DNA of 6,312 nt, taken from positions 1 to 6,312 of the forward strand of contig JAJXXM010000312.1 of assembly GCA_021781095.1 (NCBI GenBank), written 5' to 3'. Positions 6,295 through 6,312 of the stretch are shown here, one piece after another. The position numbers and the translations under genes are program-made. Positions within the stretch are counted from its first letter, which is position 1; each line of letters starts with the position of its first letter. This DNA is from a bacterium (GTDB taxonomy: Bacteria > Eremiobacterota > Eremiobacteria > Baltobacterales > Baltobacteraceae). Below the pieces are notes generated by a model. That model was not told the DNA's origin. It saw only the letters and a program-made list of their open reading frames with translations, and made no database searches.

Positions 6295-6312
6295 AACGCT
6301 TGTCGGGAACGG

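Overview
This window holds six protein genes and almost no spare DNA. It looks like chromosomal DNA of a free-living bacterium with fairly high GC. Codons are G/C-rich at the third position, leaders are short, and two gene pairs overlap by 4 bases (ATGA). I see no phage, transposon, CRISPR or RNA gene. The host cannot be fixed from the sequence. A lineage outside the best-known phyla (for example Eremiobacterota or an actinobacterium-like group) is only a guess, based on general protein style and the short form of MutY.

Left part (1-2369): a partial endonuclease III gene (nth) runs leftward off the window edge. It diverges from a rightward pair: a YdhS-like FAD/NAD(P)-binding protein, then a cysteine dioxygenase whose start codon overlaps the flavoprotein stop. 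The dioxygenase keeps every active-site residue of the mammalian enzyme, including the cysteine that forms the Cys-Tyr cofactor. The first 38 bases of the window are an inverted copy, with one mismatch, of a stretch inside the flavoprotein gene. They replace the Nth sequence just after its catalytic Asp. This is most simply a chimeric contig end, less likely a real rearrangement.

Middle part (2372-4746, minus strand): a MocR-type regulator (GntR winged helix plus fold-type I aminotransferase domain) is followed, with another 4-base overlap, by mutY. This MutY is the short form without the usual 8-oxoguanine-recognition domain. It meets the dioxygenase gene tail to tail with a 2-base gap.

Right part (4747-6294): a 99-base divergent region rich in dyads and a widely spaced direct repeat separates the MocR gene from lpdA (dihydrolipoyl dehydrogenase), which has a strong ribosome binding site and a GTG start.

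Together the genes cover repair of oxidised bases (nth, mutY), cysteine oxidation (flavoprotein plus dioxygenase) and central dehydrogenase chemistry (lpdA), with one PLP-sensing regulator. A shared redox or oxidative-damage theme is possible but is inference. No clearly new system is visible. The most notable items are the inverted edge repeat, the translationally coupled flavoprotein/dioxygenase pair and the MocR-lpdA control region.
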